A stretch of 11,167 bases of DNA from Flavobacteriaceae bacterium (GCA_030694835.1 JAUYUF010000066.1:1-11167), one strand, 5' to 3'; shown: positions 1 to 7,258, counted from the first letter of the stretch. Notes: generated from the sequence alone by a model not told the origin. Numbers and translations: made by a program.

Positions 1-152
1 ATGACAATTTGACACTAAAATTATCAAAAAATGTTTCATGAAATGCGTTCTAATTAGTTATATATATTTCAAAATAAACATATTTTATTGCAAAAAACTA
101 TCAGAAAAGTCGCTTATTTCTTAACTTGAGATAATAACCTAAAAACAATATT
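1..152. other. Gene-free leader upstream of the broken DUF2853 gene
   Basis: This AT-rich stretch has no open frame I would support as a gene. It holds a 10-bp palindrome, tttcatgaaa, at 34-43 and a weak -7-like string (tatatttc, 63-70, one mismatch to TAnnTTTG). The last bases before position 153, 'cctaaaaacaatatt', are the A-rich leader typical of a Bacteroidota start codon. I see no RNA gene or convincing terminator. Confidence 0.5.
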
Positions 153-354
153 ATGAGTAAATTTGATAAAAAAACTAGCACTTTACGAATCTTCTTTTAA
201 GAATTTAGGAATAAAGTATAACCCTGCTTTATTAAAAGCAGTTACTAAAGGTTTAGGACCATCAATCTACAAAAGTGATGCAGAAAAAGTATCAGGATCT
301 GACGTTAAGGAATTAGAAACTGTTAAAAAGAATTTTTTATCTAGTAAATACTAA
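153..354 (+). pseudogene. Broken DUF2853-family gene: N-terminal frameshift and missing 3' half
   Basis: The reading frame from about 163 encodes the strongly conserved N-terminal part of the DUF2853 family (no known function): ALYESSFKNLG, then LLKAVTKGLGPSIY, then VSGSDVKELETVKKNFL. The natural start is ATG at 153, which follows an A-rich leader and reads MSKFDKK, the expected family beginning, but this frame stops at 198-200. One A too many in the 7-A run at 168-174 explains the shift: with six A's MSKFDKK would continue into LALYESS. As it stands, only the TTG at 163 could start the conserved frame, giving 63 residues. Family members as I recall them are about 100-120 residues and continue after KNFL with a conserved GKSNRNKYRAVFYYLL-like helix. 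Here the frame ends with SSKY inside the 3' end of yaaA, overlapping it by 18 bp. Two independent lesions point to a decayed gene. The frameshift alone could be a sequencing error, but the truncation could not easily be one. Confidence 0.75.
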
Positions 355-1107
355 TTTCTGATTTGATGACAATGAATTATCAAAAGCATAACCATTATAA
401 TTAAAACTTTTTAAACCTTCTATAGTTTCAATATCATTCTCTACAATAAAGCGAACCATCATCCCACGCGCTTTTTTAGCAAAAAAGGAAATCATTTTTA
501 ATTCGCCATTTTTATAATCTTTAAATTCTGGTGTTATAATTGCTTTAACATTGAGTAATTTTTTGTCAATTACTTTGAAATATTCATTACTTGCTAAATT
601 AATTAGATAATCATTTTCAGAAAGTTCCTTATTTAGTTCTTCAGAAACTTGCTTTTTCCAAAATTGATATAAATCTTTATTACTTCCAATTATTAATTGA
701 GTCCCCATTTCTAAACGATATGGCTGAATTAAATCTAATGGTTTTAAAATTCCATATAAACCAGAAAGAATTCTCAATTTATCTTGTAAAACTTCTAATT
801 GATTTAGAGATAAACTTTGAACGTCTAAACCTATATAAACATCTCCAGTAAATGCAAAAACAGCTTGTCTAGCATTTTCTTTGGAATTTATAGCTGTCCA
901 TTCTTGATTTCTAGTCCAATTTAACTCTGCCAATTTATCAGAAATATCCATTAAATCAATCAATTTTTTGGGGGATTTCTTTTTCAAAACCTCCATAATT
1001 TTTTCTGATTGATTCAAAAATATTGGAATTGAAAATTTCTCAATATTAATTTGATTTTCAAAATTCATTGATTTTGCGGGAGAAATCAGTATTTTAAATT
1101 GAGCCAT
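337..1107 (-). CDS. yaaA: Peroxide stress protein YaaA (UPF0246/DUF328)
   Basis: The 256-residue product is full length for YaaA (E. coli about 258). It opens with the family signature KILISPAKSMNF. It also carries NLASNEYFKVI in the middle and the C-terminal block SFFAKKARGMMVRF, followed by FNYNGYAFD and an ending in VFTR. In E. coli, YaaA is a cytoplasmic protein of the OxyR response that limits intracellular iron and so protects DNA from Fenton damage; the same role is inferred here. The start is ATG at 1105-1107 with an A-rich leader (aataattattaaa). It is the last gene of the leftward PASTA-rluD-cat operon, 8 bp after the acetyltransferase stop. Its own 3' end overlaps the remnant DUF2853 gene on the other strand. 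No peroxide-responsive operator is visible. Confidence 0.93.
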   Translation of the reverse strand: MAQFKILISPAKSMNFENQINIEKFSIPIFLNQSEKIMEVLKKKSPKKLIDLMDISDKLAELNWTRNQEWTAINSKENARQAVFAFTGDVYIGLDVQSLSLNQLEVLQDKLRILSGLYGILKPLDLIQPYRLEMGTQLIIGSNKDLYQFWKKQVSEELNKELSENDYLINLASNEYFKVIDKKLLNVKAIITPEFKDYKNGELKMISFFAKKARGMMVRFIVENDIETIEGLKSFNYNGYAFDNSLSSNQKLVFTR

Positions 1108-1115
1108 TTTAATAA

Positions 1116-1745
1116 TTATTTTAAATCATCGATTTTTTGTTGAAATTTCTCTACTAATTGCCCAACATGAAATCCGTCCATTAAAGCGTGATGAACTTCC
1201 ACTGAGAAAGGCAACAAAAGTTTATCATTCTGTTGAAAACGTTTTCCAAAAACAAATTTAGGAATTCCACTTTTTTCACGTTCAATATTCCTAGCATGTT
1301 TAATAGAGGTAAAAGAAATCCATGGAACCGTTGATCCGAAAATCAAATCAATTTTATCCCAATGTTCTTCAAATATCTTACCCGCTTTCAATTCTTTTAC
1401 AAGTTGTTTCCCTTTTGTATTAAAATCAAAAATGGTTGCTTCATTTTTAAAAAGACCGAAAAAAAATGAATTATCATCATTTAAAAAAGTAGAACCAATT
1501 TCAATAGAATCAAATTCAACAACTTTTTCATCTACAATTCGCAATCTAAATTCAGTAATGTCATTGGCAGCTTTCATCGAATAATATAAACAAGCTAGTG
1601 AAAATGATAATTTATTTTTCTTACAAAAAGCATGTAAATTGGTTATATCAATATTACAAGTTATACCAAAAAATGGATCATCAAAATTTTTAAAAAATTG
1701 ATATTGAGTTTTTCTATTCCAAGTATTAATATCAAAGGGTTTCAT
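1116..1745 (-). CDS. Type A chloramphenicol acetyltransferase-like enzyme (CatA family)
   Basis: The 209-residue product matches the CAT family in length (about 210-220) and layout. The N terminus has the typical W..R..YQFFKNFDDPFFGIT, which includes the acceptor-pocket YxFF region. The substrate/CoA segment is PWISFTSIKHA. The catalytic block HHALMDGFHVG begins at residue 185, so H186 and D190 correspond to the catalytic His195 and structural Asp199 of enterobacterial CAT. The family transfers acetyl from acetyl-CoA to the 3-hydroxyl of chloramphenicol and works as a cytoplasmic trimer. Chromosomal CatA-like proteins are common in flavobacteria and many have no proven drug substrate, so resistance is possible but not shown. 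Its ATG overlaps the rluD stop by one base (TAATG), so it is translationally coupled inside a housekeeping operon. Its base composition resembles its neighbours, and there is no mobile-element signature nearby, which argues for a resident gene. Confidence 0.88.
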   Translation of the reverse strand: MKPFDINTWNRKTQYQFFKNFDDPFFGITCNIDITNLHAFCKKNKLSFSLACLYYSMKAANDITEFRLRIVDEKVVEFDSIEIGSTFLNDDNSFFFGLFKNEATIFDFNTKGKQLVKELKAGKIFEEHWDKIDLIFGSTVPWISFTSIKHARNIEREKSGIPKFVFGKRFQQNDKLLLPFSVEVHHALMDGFHVGQLVEKFQQKIDDLK

Positions 1746-2779
1746 TATACCTCTTTTTGATTAATAGTGTAATTGCGCCATTTTTCAAGAACATCAACCA
1801 TATCTTGAGGTAATTCTGAATCAAAATTAAGTATTTCTTTAGTGACAGGATGCCTGAATCCAAGTGTTTTAGCATGTAGCGCTTGACGCGGTAATATTTT
1901 AAAACAATTCTCTACAAACTGTTTATACTTTGTAAAAGTGGTTCCTTTTAAAACCTGATCTCCACCATAACGCTCATCGTTAAACAAAGTATGACCGATA
2001 TGTTTAAAATGTGCTCTAATTTGATGCGTTCTTCCAGTTTCTAATCGACATTCAACCAAGGTAACGTAATTAAATCGTTCAATAACTTTATAGTGAGTAA
2101 CGGCTGGTTTCCCATGTTCACCATCAGGAAAAACACTCATTTGAAGTCGGTTTTTTAAACTTCTACCGATATGACCTTCAATTGTTCCTTCATCATTAAT
2201 AACATTTCCCCAAACTAAGGCATTATAAACTCGATGCGTTTTTTTATCAAAAAATTGTTTTGCTAAATGAGCCATTGTAAAATCTGACTTTGCAACTACC
2301 AACAAACCACTGGTATCTTTGTCAATTCGATGCACTAAACCTGGTCTTTCATTGGAATTTTTAGGCAATTTTTCTACATGGAAAATTAAACCATTTACCA
2401 AGGTTCCCGAATAGTTTCCATGACCGGGATGAACCACCATTCCTGCAGGTTTATTAACTACAATTACCTCATCATCTTCAAAAACAATATCTAGCGGAAT
2501 ATCTTCCGGAACCAATAAATTTTCATGTGGCGGATGTGCTAAAACGACCCGTACAACATCAAAAGGTTTTACTTTGTAATTAGCTTTTACAGTTTGTTCA
2601 TTTACTAAAACATTTCCTGCTTTTATAGCTTGTTGAACCTTATTTCGAGTTGCATTTTCGATGAAATTCATCAAAAATTTATCGACTCTTAAAGGTTCTT
2701 GGCCTTGAGTTGCGGTGTATTTATAATGTTCGTATAATTCTTCTTGTTCTAAATCATCAAAATTCAATTCCTTCATCAT
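1745..2779 (-). CDS. rluD: RluA-family 23S rRNA pseudouridine synthase, RluD-type
   Basis: The 344-residue protein has an N-terminal S4 RNA-binding domain (about residues 30-80, with LRVDKFL and AIKAGNVLVN) followed by the RluA catalytic domain. The catalytic motif HRIDKDTSGLLVV is at 150-162, with D153 as the nucleophilic aspartate. VVNKPAGMVVHP and GRTHQIRAHFKHIGHT are further family blocks. RluD in E. coli makes the pseudouridines of helix 69 in 23S rRNA (1911, 1915, 1917) and is important for ribosome assembly. Assignment to RluD rather than RluC/RluA rests on the S4 domain, the length and the GHT..NDERYGG segment; exact target sites are inferred. Two adjacent ATG codons are possible starts (2779 or 2776). 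The first overlaps the end of the PASTA gene by 23 bp, so translation is probably coupled. Confidence 0.9.
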   Translation of the reverse strand: MMKELNFDDLEQEELYEHYKYTATQGQEPLRVDKFLMNFIENATRNKVQQAIKAGNVLVNEQTVKANYKVKPFDVVRVVLAHPPHENLLVPEDIPLDIVFEDDEVIVVNKPAGMVVHPGHGNYSGTLVNGLIFHVEKLPKNSNERPGLVHRIDKDTSGLLVVAKSDFTMAHLAKQFFDKKTHRVYNALVWGNVINDEGTIEGHIGRSLKNRLQMSVFPDGEHGKPAVTHYKVIERFNYVTLVECRLETGRTHQIRAHFKHIGHTLFNDERYGGDQVLKGTTFTKYKQFVENCFKILPRQALHAKTLGFRHPVTKEILNFDSELPQDMVDVLEKWRNYTINQKEV

Positions 2780-3371
2780 TATTTTCTATCAAATTTGTAC
2801 TGTCTTTTACATTTCTTGGTATTCCTCCATCACCTAAAATGAATTCTAATTTAGAATTTCTAGGTATTTTTTGACCCGCTTTCACTTCTTTTCCATTATA
2901 TATTAATCCTCTAACTACATCTAGCGCAATATCATCTACATAAGTTGGATTATCCCCGATTCTGTATCCAACTGATAATAATAAAGCTTTTGCTTGTCGA
3001 TTCGTTTTTCCATAAAACTCAGGAACTGAAATCAATTCATAAGTTGAAGGATTCAATTTTAAATATATTTTTCGATTTTCTTTAACAAAACTTCCTGCTA
3101 TCGGACTTTGCTCTATTACTGAATTCCCAGGAAAATCAGGATTGTATTTAGTAGAATCTACCACTTCATACCTTAAATCAAGATCTGATAAAAGCGCTTC
3201 AACTTGTTCCATTTGAACTCCTGCTAATTCTGGAACTTCAATTTTTTGATAATGATTAGTTTTAAATTTCAGCCAAAATAGCGCCACAATTACAAATAAA
3301 AATAGCGCAATTACTGCAAGAATTAACTGATTTAAAAACTCTTTACTTTTAAGAAATTTAATAAAACTCAT
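2757..3371 (-). CDS. Single-pass membrane protein with two PASTA domains, no kinase domain
   Basis: I place the start at ATG 3369-3371, preceded by the A-rich leader ttgaaaaattt and a -7 element at 3392-3399. A longer frame reaching 3458 would need a TTG start and would run back through that promoter. The 204-residue product has a short charged N terminus, one transmembrane helix (about residues 14-34) and an extracytoplasmic part. Two PASTA repeats can be recognised at about 43-107 (IEVPELAGVQ...VIEQSP..G..V) and 112-181 (ISVPEFYGKTNRQAKALL...G..I). The tail from 182 is hydrophilic and rich in N, D and E. PASTA domains in Ser/Thr kinases and penicillin-binding proteins bind uncrosslinked peptidoglycan stem peptides or beta-lactams. 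This protein has no kinase or transpeptidase domain, so its function is unknown. Divergence from ddl and co-transcription with rluD suggest an envelope role, but that is inference. Confidence 0.85.
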   Translation of the reverse strand: MSFIKFLKSKEFLNQLILAVIALFLFVIVALFWLKFKTNHYQKIEVPELAGVQMEQVEALLSDLDLRYEVVDSTKYNPDFPGNSVIEQSPIAGSFVKENRKIYLKLNPSTYELISVPEFYGKTNRQAKALLLSVGYRIGDNPTYVDDIALDVVRGLIYNGKEVKAGQKIPRNSKLEFILGDGGIPRNVKDSTNLIENNDEGIEF

Positions 3372-3391
3372 AAATTTTTCAATGTTTCGAA

Positions 3392-3399
3392 CAAAGATA
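3392..3399 (-). promoter_or_regulatory. Predicted -7 element of the PASTA-rluD-cat-yaaA operon
   Basis: Read on the minus strand this is TATCTTTG, an exact match to the Bacteroidota -7 consensus TAnnTTTG. It would place transcription start near 3387-3388, about 16 bases before the ATG at 3371. No TTG is seen at the -33 spacing. Confidence 0.5.
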
Positions 3400-3432
3400 A
3401 CAAAGGATAAGATAGTTATTAGTATATTTTGA

Positions 3433-3440
3433 TAAATTTG
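3433..3440 (+). promoter_or_regulatory. Predicted -7 element of the ddl-coaD-peptidase operon
   Basis: TAAATTTG matches TAnnTTTG exactly and is followed by C, as at pyrE and rsfS. Transcription would start near 3444, giving a leader of about 13 bases before ddl. No clear -33 TTG is present. Confidence 0.5.
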
Positions 3441-3452
3441 CTTTAAGCAAAT
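3436..3452. repeat. 17-bp inverted repeat covering the ddl promoter and start site
   Basis: ATTTGCTT and AAGCAAAT form perfect 8-bp arms around a single central T at 3444. The dyad overlaps the last five bases of the predicted ddl -7 element and is centred on the predicted transcription start. The one-base centre makes an RNA hairpin unlikely, so a dimeric repressor site is the more natural reading. Chance is possible in such AT-rich DNA. Confidence 0.4.
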
Positions 3453-3457
3453 ATTCA

Positions 3458-4435
3458 ATGATGAAAAAAAATGTAGCCATTATCATGGGCGGACACTCTT
3501 CTGAAGTACACATTTCTCTAAAAAGTGGTGAAATGGTTTATAACAATATAGATAGAAACTTATTTAATCCTTATCGGGTTCATATTTTAAACGATAAATG
3601 GGTTTTAGTCGATGAAAATGAAGAAGAATTCCCAATCAATAAACACGATTTTTCAGCAACTTTAAACGGGAGAAAAGTAATTTTTGATGTTGTTTTTAAT
3701 GCCATTCATGGAACTCCTGGTGAAGACGGAACCATAATAGCATACTTTAAATTATTAGGAATTAAGCATACTTCTGCCTCGTTTTATTTGATGGCACTTA
3801 CCTTTAATAAACGTGATTGTTTAAGTGTAGCAAAATCATACGGTGTTAAAACTGCCGTTTCTTATTATTTAAATAAAGGCGAAACTATCAATAAAAAAGA
3901 AATTATTGATAAGGTAGGTTTACCTTGTTTTGTAAAACCCAATAATGCTGGTTCAAGTTTCGGAATCTCAAAAGTGAAAGAGGAACATGAATTGTACGCT
4001 GCTATTGAAAAAGCTTTTACTGAAGATACTGAAATATTAATTGAATCATTTTTAGACGGAACTGAAGTTTCTGTTGGAGTTTTAGAATATAAAAATGAAG
4101 TGATCGTTTTACCAATGACAGAAATTGTTTCTGAAAACGAATTCTTTGATTATGAAGCTAAATATTTAGGTAAATCACAAGAAATAACTCCAGCTCGAAT
4201 ATCAAAAATTCAGCATGAAAACACTGAGAAAATTGCTAAAAAATTATACCTTTCGCTAAATATGAAAGGATTTACCCGTTCAGAATTCATTTTAATTGGT
4301 GATGAACCCTATTTCTTGGAAATGAATACGGTGCCAGGTTTAACACAAGAAAGCATATTTCCTCAACAAGCTGCAAAAGCAGGAATATCAAAAAAAGAAT
4401 TGTTTACCAATGCTATAGAAATGGCCTTAAAATAA
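3458..4435 (+). CDS. ddl: D-alanine--D-alanine ligase
   Basis: This ATP-grasp ligase joins two D-alanines for the stem peptide of peptidoglycan precursors in the cytoplasm. The 325-residue product is full length. Visible blocks are GGHSSEVHISL (11-21, E16 equivalent to the N-terminal D-Ala-binding glutamate), HGTPGEDG (84-91), KPNNAGSSFGISKV (160-173), FDYEAKY (230-236) and FLEMNTVPGLTQESIFP (287-302). Tyr236 in EAKY sits where D-Ala-D-Ala ligases have Tyr and VanA-type D-Ala-D-Lac ligases have Phe, so ordinary D-Ala-D-Ala product is expected. Two tandem ATGs (3458 and 3461) are possible starts. The gene is divergent from the PASTA gene (86 bp between starts) and leads coaD by 6 bp. Confidence 0.96.
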   Translation: MMKKNVAIIMGGHSSEVHISLKSGEMVYNNIDRNLFNPYRVHILNDKWVLVDENEEEFPINKHDFSATLNGRKVIFDVVFNAIHGTPGEDGTIIAYFKLLGIKHTSASFYLMALTFNKRDCLSVAKSYGVKTAVSYYLNKGETINKKEIIDKVGLPCFVKPNNAGSSFGISKVKEEHELYAAIEKAFTEDTEILIESFLDGTEVSVGVLEYKNEVIVLPMTEIVSENEFFDYEAKYLGKSQEITPARISKIQHENTEKIAKKLYLSLNMKGFTRSEFILIGDEPYFLEMNTVPGLTQESIFPQQAAKAGISKKELFTNAIEMALK

Positions 4436-4441
4436 AAAATC

Positions 4442-4900
4442 ATGAAAAAAGCTGTATTTCCCGGGTCTTTTGACCCAATCACTTTAGGACATGTTGATAT
4501 TATTCAAAGAGCAATTCCTCTATTCGACAAAATTGTGATTGCTATTGGAAATAATTTTGATAAAAAATATATGTTTTCGTTAGAACAGCGTATTCATTTT
4601 ATTGAAAAAACTTTCGAAGGAATTCCAAAAATTGAGATTACAACTTATCAAGGATTAACAGTTGATTTTTGCAAAAAAAATAACATAGATTATATTTTAA
4701 GAGGATTGCGAAATCCTGCCGATTTTGAGTTTGAGAAAGCAATTGCACATACCAATCGCGTCATGTCTCATATCGAAACGGTATTCTTATTGACAAGCGC
4801 ACGAACTTCTTTTATTAGTTCAAGTATTATACGTGATATTATTAGAAATAACGGTGATATTTCTGCCTTAGTTCCTGCTGCTGTAATTGAAAAACAATGA
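4442..4900 (+). CDS. coaD: Phosphopantetheine adenylyltransferase
   Basis: CoaD transfers AMP from ATP to 4'-phosphopantetheine, the penultimate step of coenzyme A synthesis, as a cytoplasmic hexamer. The 152 residues are normal for the family. Diagnostic motifs are PGSFDPITLGH at the N terminus (the T/HxGH nucleotidyltransferase motif, H17), ILRGLRNPADFEFE in the middle with the substrate-binding Arg, and the C-terminal ISSSIIRDI motif that contacts ATP phosphates. The start ATG lies 6 bp behind the ddl stop, and its last bases overlap the following peptidase gene as ATGA, so the three genes form one transcription unit. The ddl-coaD pairing has no direct biochemical link that I know of. Confidence 0.96.
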   Translation: MKKAVFPGSFDPITLGHVDIIQRAIPLFDKIVIAIGNNFDKKYMFSLEQRIHFIEKTFEGIPKIEITTYQGLTVDFCKKNNIDYILRGLRNPADFEFEKAIAHTNRVMSHIETVFLLTSARTSFISSSIIRDIIRNNGDISALVPAAVIEKQ

Positions 4901-6636
4901 AGAAACTGGTAGTGCTCTTTTATTGCATTGGATTACTTAAATTAAATGCTCAAAATTCTATAGATTTTACAACCATTTTTGAAAAATCAGATGGACTAGA
5001 ATCTGCTACTTATGCAGAAACCATCGATTTCTATCAAAAATTAGCTGATTTTTATCCTGAAATTGAAATCAAAGAAATGGGAAAAACTGATAGTGGATTT
5101 CCTTTACATATAGTTATTTTTAATACTGATAAAGAGTTTGATTTTAAGAAAATTAAAGAATCTGGAAAATCAACTTTATTGATTAATAACGGAATACACC
5201 CAGGAGAACCTGACGGAATTGATGCTTCTATGATGTTTTTAAGAGACTTAGTTCAAAATAAAAAACTCTTAAAACAATATCAAAATACGGTGATATTTAT
5301 TATTCCTGTTTATAATATTGGCGGAGCATTGAATCGAAATTCAACAACAAGAGCCAATCAAAACGGACCAAAGGAATATGGTTTTAGAGGTAATGCCAGA
5401 AATTTTGATTTAAACAGAGATTTTATTAAATCAGATACAAAAAACACATTAGCTTTTACAGAGATTTTTCATCAAACAAATCCAGATATTTTTATTGACA
5501 CTCATGTATCTAATGGTGCCGATTATCAATATTCATTAACTCATTTATTCACACAACATAACAAATTAGGTAAGCAATTGGGTTCTTATCTTCATGAAAA
5601 AATGATGCCGGATATTATAGATGATTTAAATAAAAAAAATATTCCTGTAACACCTTATGTAAATGTATTTAATGCCCCACCTGATGGAGGTTTTTCACAA
5701 TATTTTGATTCACCTAGATATTCTACAGGATATACAACTCTTTTTAACACTTTAGGGGTAATGATCGAAACGCATATGTTAAAACCTTATCCGAAAAGAG
5801 TTCAAGTAACATACGAGTTTTTATGGAGTTCTCTTCAATTTCTCAACAACAATGGAAAAGAAATTAAATTAAAAAGAGCGTTAGCCAATCAAGAATTTCA
5901 AAATGAGAATACATATCCAATACAGTGGAAAATTGACAGTACAAAAACATCAAAACTTCAATTTAAAGGATATGAAGCCGTTTATAAAAAAAGTGAAGTA
6001 ACGGGTTTAGACCGATTGTTTTATGACCAAACCAAACCTTTTGAAAAAGAAATTACCTATTACAATTATTTCAAACCATCAAAAGAAATCGAAATTCCGA
6101 TGGCTTATATAATTCCACAAGGATGGTGGAATGTGATTGAGTTGTTGAAAATCAATAAAATTGAAATGAAGCAGTTTGAAAAAGACACAACTTTAATCGT
6201 AGAATCCTATCAAATTGTTGATTACAAATCAAGAACTAAACCTTACGAAGGCCATTTTCCTCATTATCAAATCAAAACAAATATCATCAAAAAAGAAGTT
6301 AAATTTTTTAAAGGTGATTATTACATCTCTACAAAACAGAATGGAATTAGATATTTATTAGAAACTTTAGAACCTGAGGCGTCAGATTCATTCTTAAGTT
6401 GGAATTTTTTCGATTCAATTTTACAAGAAAAAGAAGGATTTTCTCCTTATGTATTTGAAGAGACCGCTAAAGAGATTTTAAGAGCAAATAATCAATTAAA
6501 TATTGATTTTGAACATAAAAAAAATACGGATGAATCATTTAGAAAAAATGCTTTTGCTCAATTATATTTTATCTATAAAAACTCAGAATTTGCTGAGAAC
6601 TCTTTTTTAATATACCCAATTTATAGAATTCCTTAG
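4897..6636 (+). CDS. Secreted M14-family zinc carboxypeptidase-like protein
   Basis: The 579-residue protein begins with a Sec signal peptide (MKKLVVLFYCIGLLKLNAQ; cleavage near residue 19) and is expected in the periplasm or outside the cell. The M14 peptidase domain covers roughly residues 40-320. The zinc ligands appear as H101 and E104 in NNGIHPGEPDG and H203 in DTHVSNGAD. The substrate-binding Arg/Asn region is NARNFDLNRDF (166-176), and the catalytic glutamate is probably E291 in MIETHMLKPYPKRV. All expected active-site residues are present, so it should be active, but the substrate (protein C termini or peptidoglycan peptides) cannot be told. The remaining C-terminal 250 residues have no domain I recognise. 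Translation is coupled to coaD through an ATGA overlap. The stop codon (6634-6636) overlaps the convergent VTT gene's stop by two bases. Confidence 0.88.
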   Translation: MKKLVVLFYCIGLLKLNAQNSIDFTTIFEKSDGLESATYAETIDFYQKLADFYPEIEIKEMGKTDSGFPLHIVIFNTDKEFDFKKIKESGKSTLLINNGIHPGEPDGIDASMMFLRDLVQNKKLLKQYQNTVIFIIPVYNIGGALNRNSTTRANQNGPKEYGFRGNARNFDLNRDFIKSDTKNTLAFTEIFHQTNPDIFIDTHVSNGADYQYSLTHLFTQHNKLGKQLGSYLHEKMMPDIIDDLNKKNIPVTPYVNVFNAPPDGGFSQYFDSPRYSTGYTTLFNTLGVMIETHMLKPYPKRVQVTYEFLWSSLQFLNNNGKEIKLKRALANQEFQNENTYPIQWKIDSTKTSKLQFKGYEAVYKKSEVTGLDRLFYDQTKPFEKEITYYNYFKPSKEIEIPMAYIIPQGWWNVIELLKINKIEMKQFEKDTTLIVESYQIVDYKSRTKPYEGHFPHYQIKTNIIKKEVKFFKGDYYISTKQNGIRYLLETLEPEASDSFLSWNFFDSILQEKEGFSPYVFEETAKEILRANNQLNIDFEHKKNTDESFRKNAFAQLYFIYKNSEFAENSFLIYPIYRIP

Positions 6637-7250
6637 AAAAAGTAAAAAAGAAAAATTGCATAAATAAAAAATCTTGCAATCCTGAAAATTCCGAGGAATA
6701 ACAACCATCTTAACGGATAGGAAGTTAAACCAGCTAAAAGTGTAGCGACAGAATAAGGCAGGGGTAAAAGTGCTGCAAATACAATAAAAATGCCACCCCA
6801 TTTTTGTAAATTGATGACTAAATTTTGATGTTTGGTCAGTAACCAAGTATTGACTGACGGAATTTTATTTAAAAATCTCCCAATAAAAAAAGCCAATAAT
6901 CCACCTAAATAAGACATCACTGACAATAATAAAACAATCCACCACGGACTAATTCCCATTTCAGCGGCTTGTGGCTCTGCCCAAACTATAAATAAATCGG
7001 GGGGAATCAAACCAAGAAAAGTTTCAGATAATCCAAAAAGTAAGTAAACATAAATGCCACTCACATTATCTACGATATGAATGAAAACTTCTTTGGTTGA
7101 AATGATATATTTTTCAACAATATAAACTACCGCAACTACAAAAAATATGATGAAAGATAAATTGATGAGATTGCGCACCAAAAAACGGAAAAGACCCGTT
7201 CGTTTCAGATATTGATAATATAGAATTGTAAATCGGTTTAAATCTTTCAT
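6633..7250 (-). CDS. VTT-domain (DedA/YqaA-like) inner-membrane protein
   Basis: The 205-residue protein is strongly hydrophobic, with likely membrane segments near residues 29-46, 66-90, 103-125, 152-175 and 181-204. The VTT/SNARE-associated family pattern is visible as LSETFLGLIPPDLFIVWA (74-91, with E76 and the Pro pair 83-84), SYLGGLLAFFIGRFL (113-127) and a late GIFRIARFF (187-195) with conserved arginines. DedA-type proteins are implicated in lipid scrambling or lipid-carrier recycling and membrane energetics; the exact role of this one is not known. The start ATG is at 7248-7250. It follows the NUDIX gene in the same direction with a 44-bp gap that holds a weak promoter and a dyad. Its end collides with the M14 peptidase gene, with no space for a terminator. 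Confidence 0.82.
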   Translation of the reverse strand: MKDLNRFTILYYQYLKRTGLFRFLVRNLINLSFIIFFVVAVVYIVEKYIISTKEVFIHIVDNVSGIYVYLLFGLSETFLGLIPPDLFIVWAEPQAAEMGISPWWIVLLLSVMSYLGGLLAFFIGRFLNKIPSVNTWLLTKHQNLVINLQKWGGIFIVFAALLPLPYSVATLLAGLTSYPLRWLLFLGIFRIARFFIYAIFLFYFF

Positions 7251-7258
7251 GCTAATTT

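Noticed and set aside
3372..3458. Extension of the PASTA gene upstream to 3458
   Set aside because: It needs a TTG start, adds an unconserved hydrophobic stretch and runs through the predicted promoter and the start region of ddl; ATG 3371 has a good leader.
6607..6846. Open frame on the minus strand within the VTT gene
   Set aside because: It is a shadow in another frame of a well-supported membrane-protein gene.
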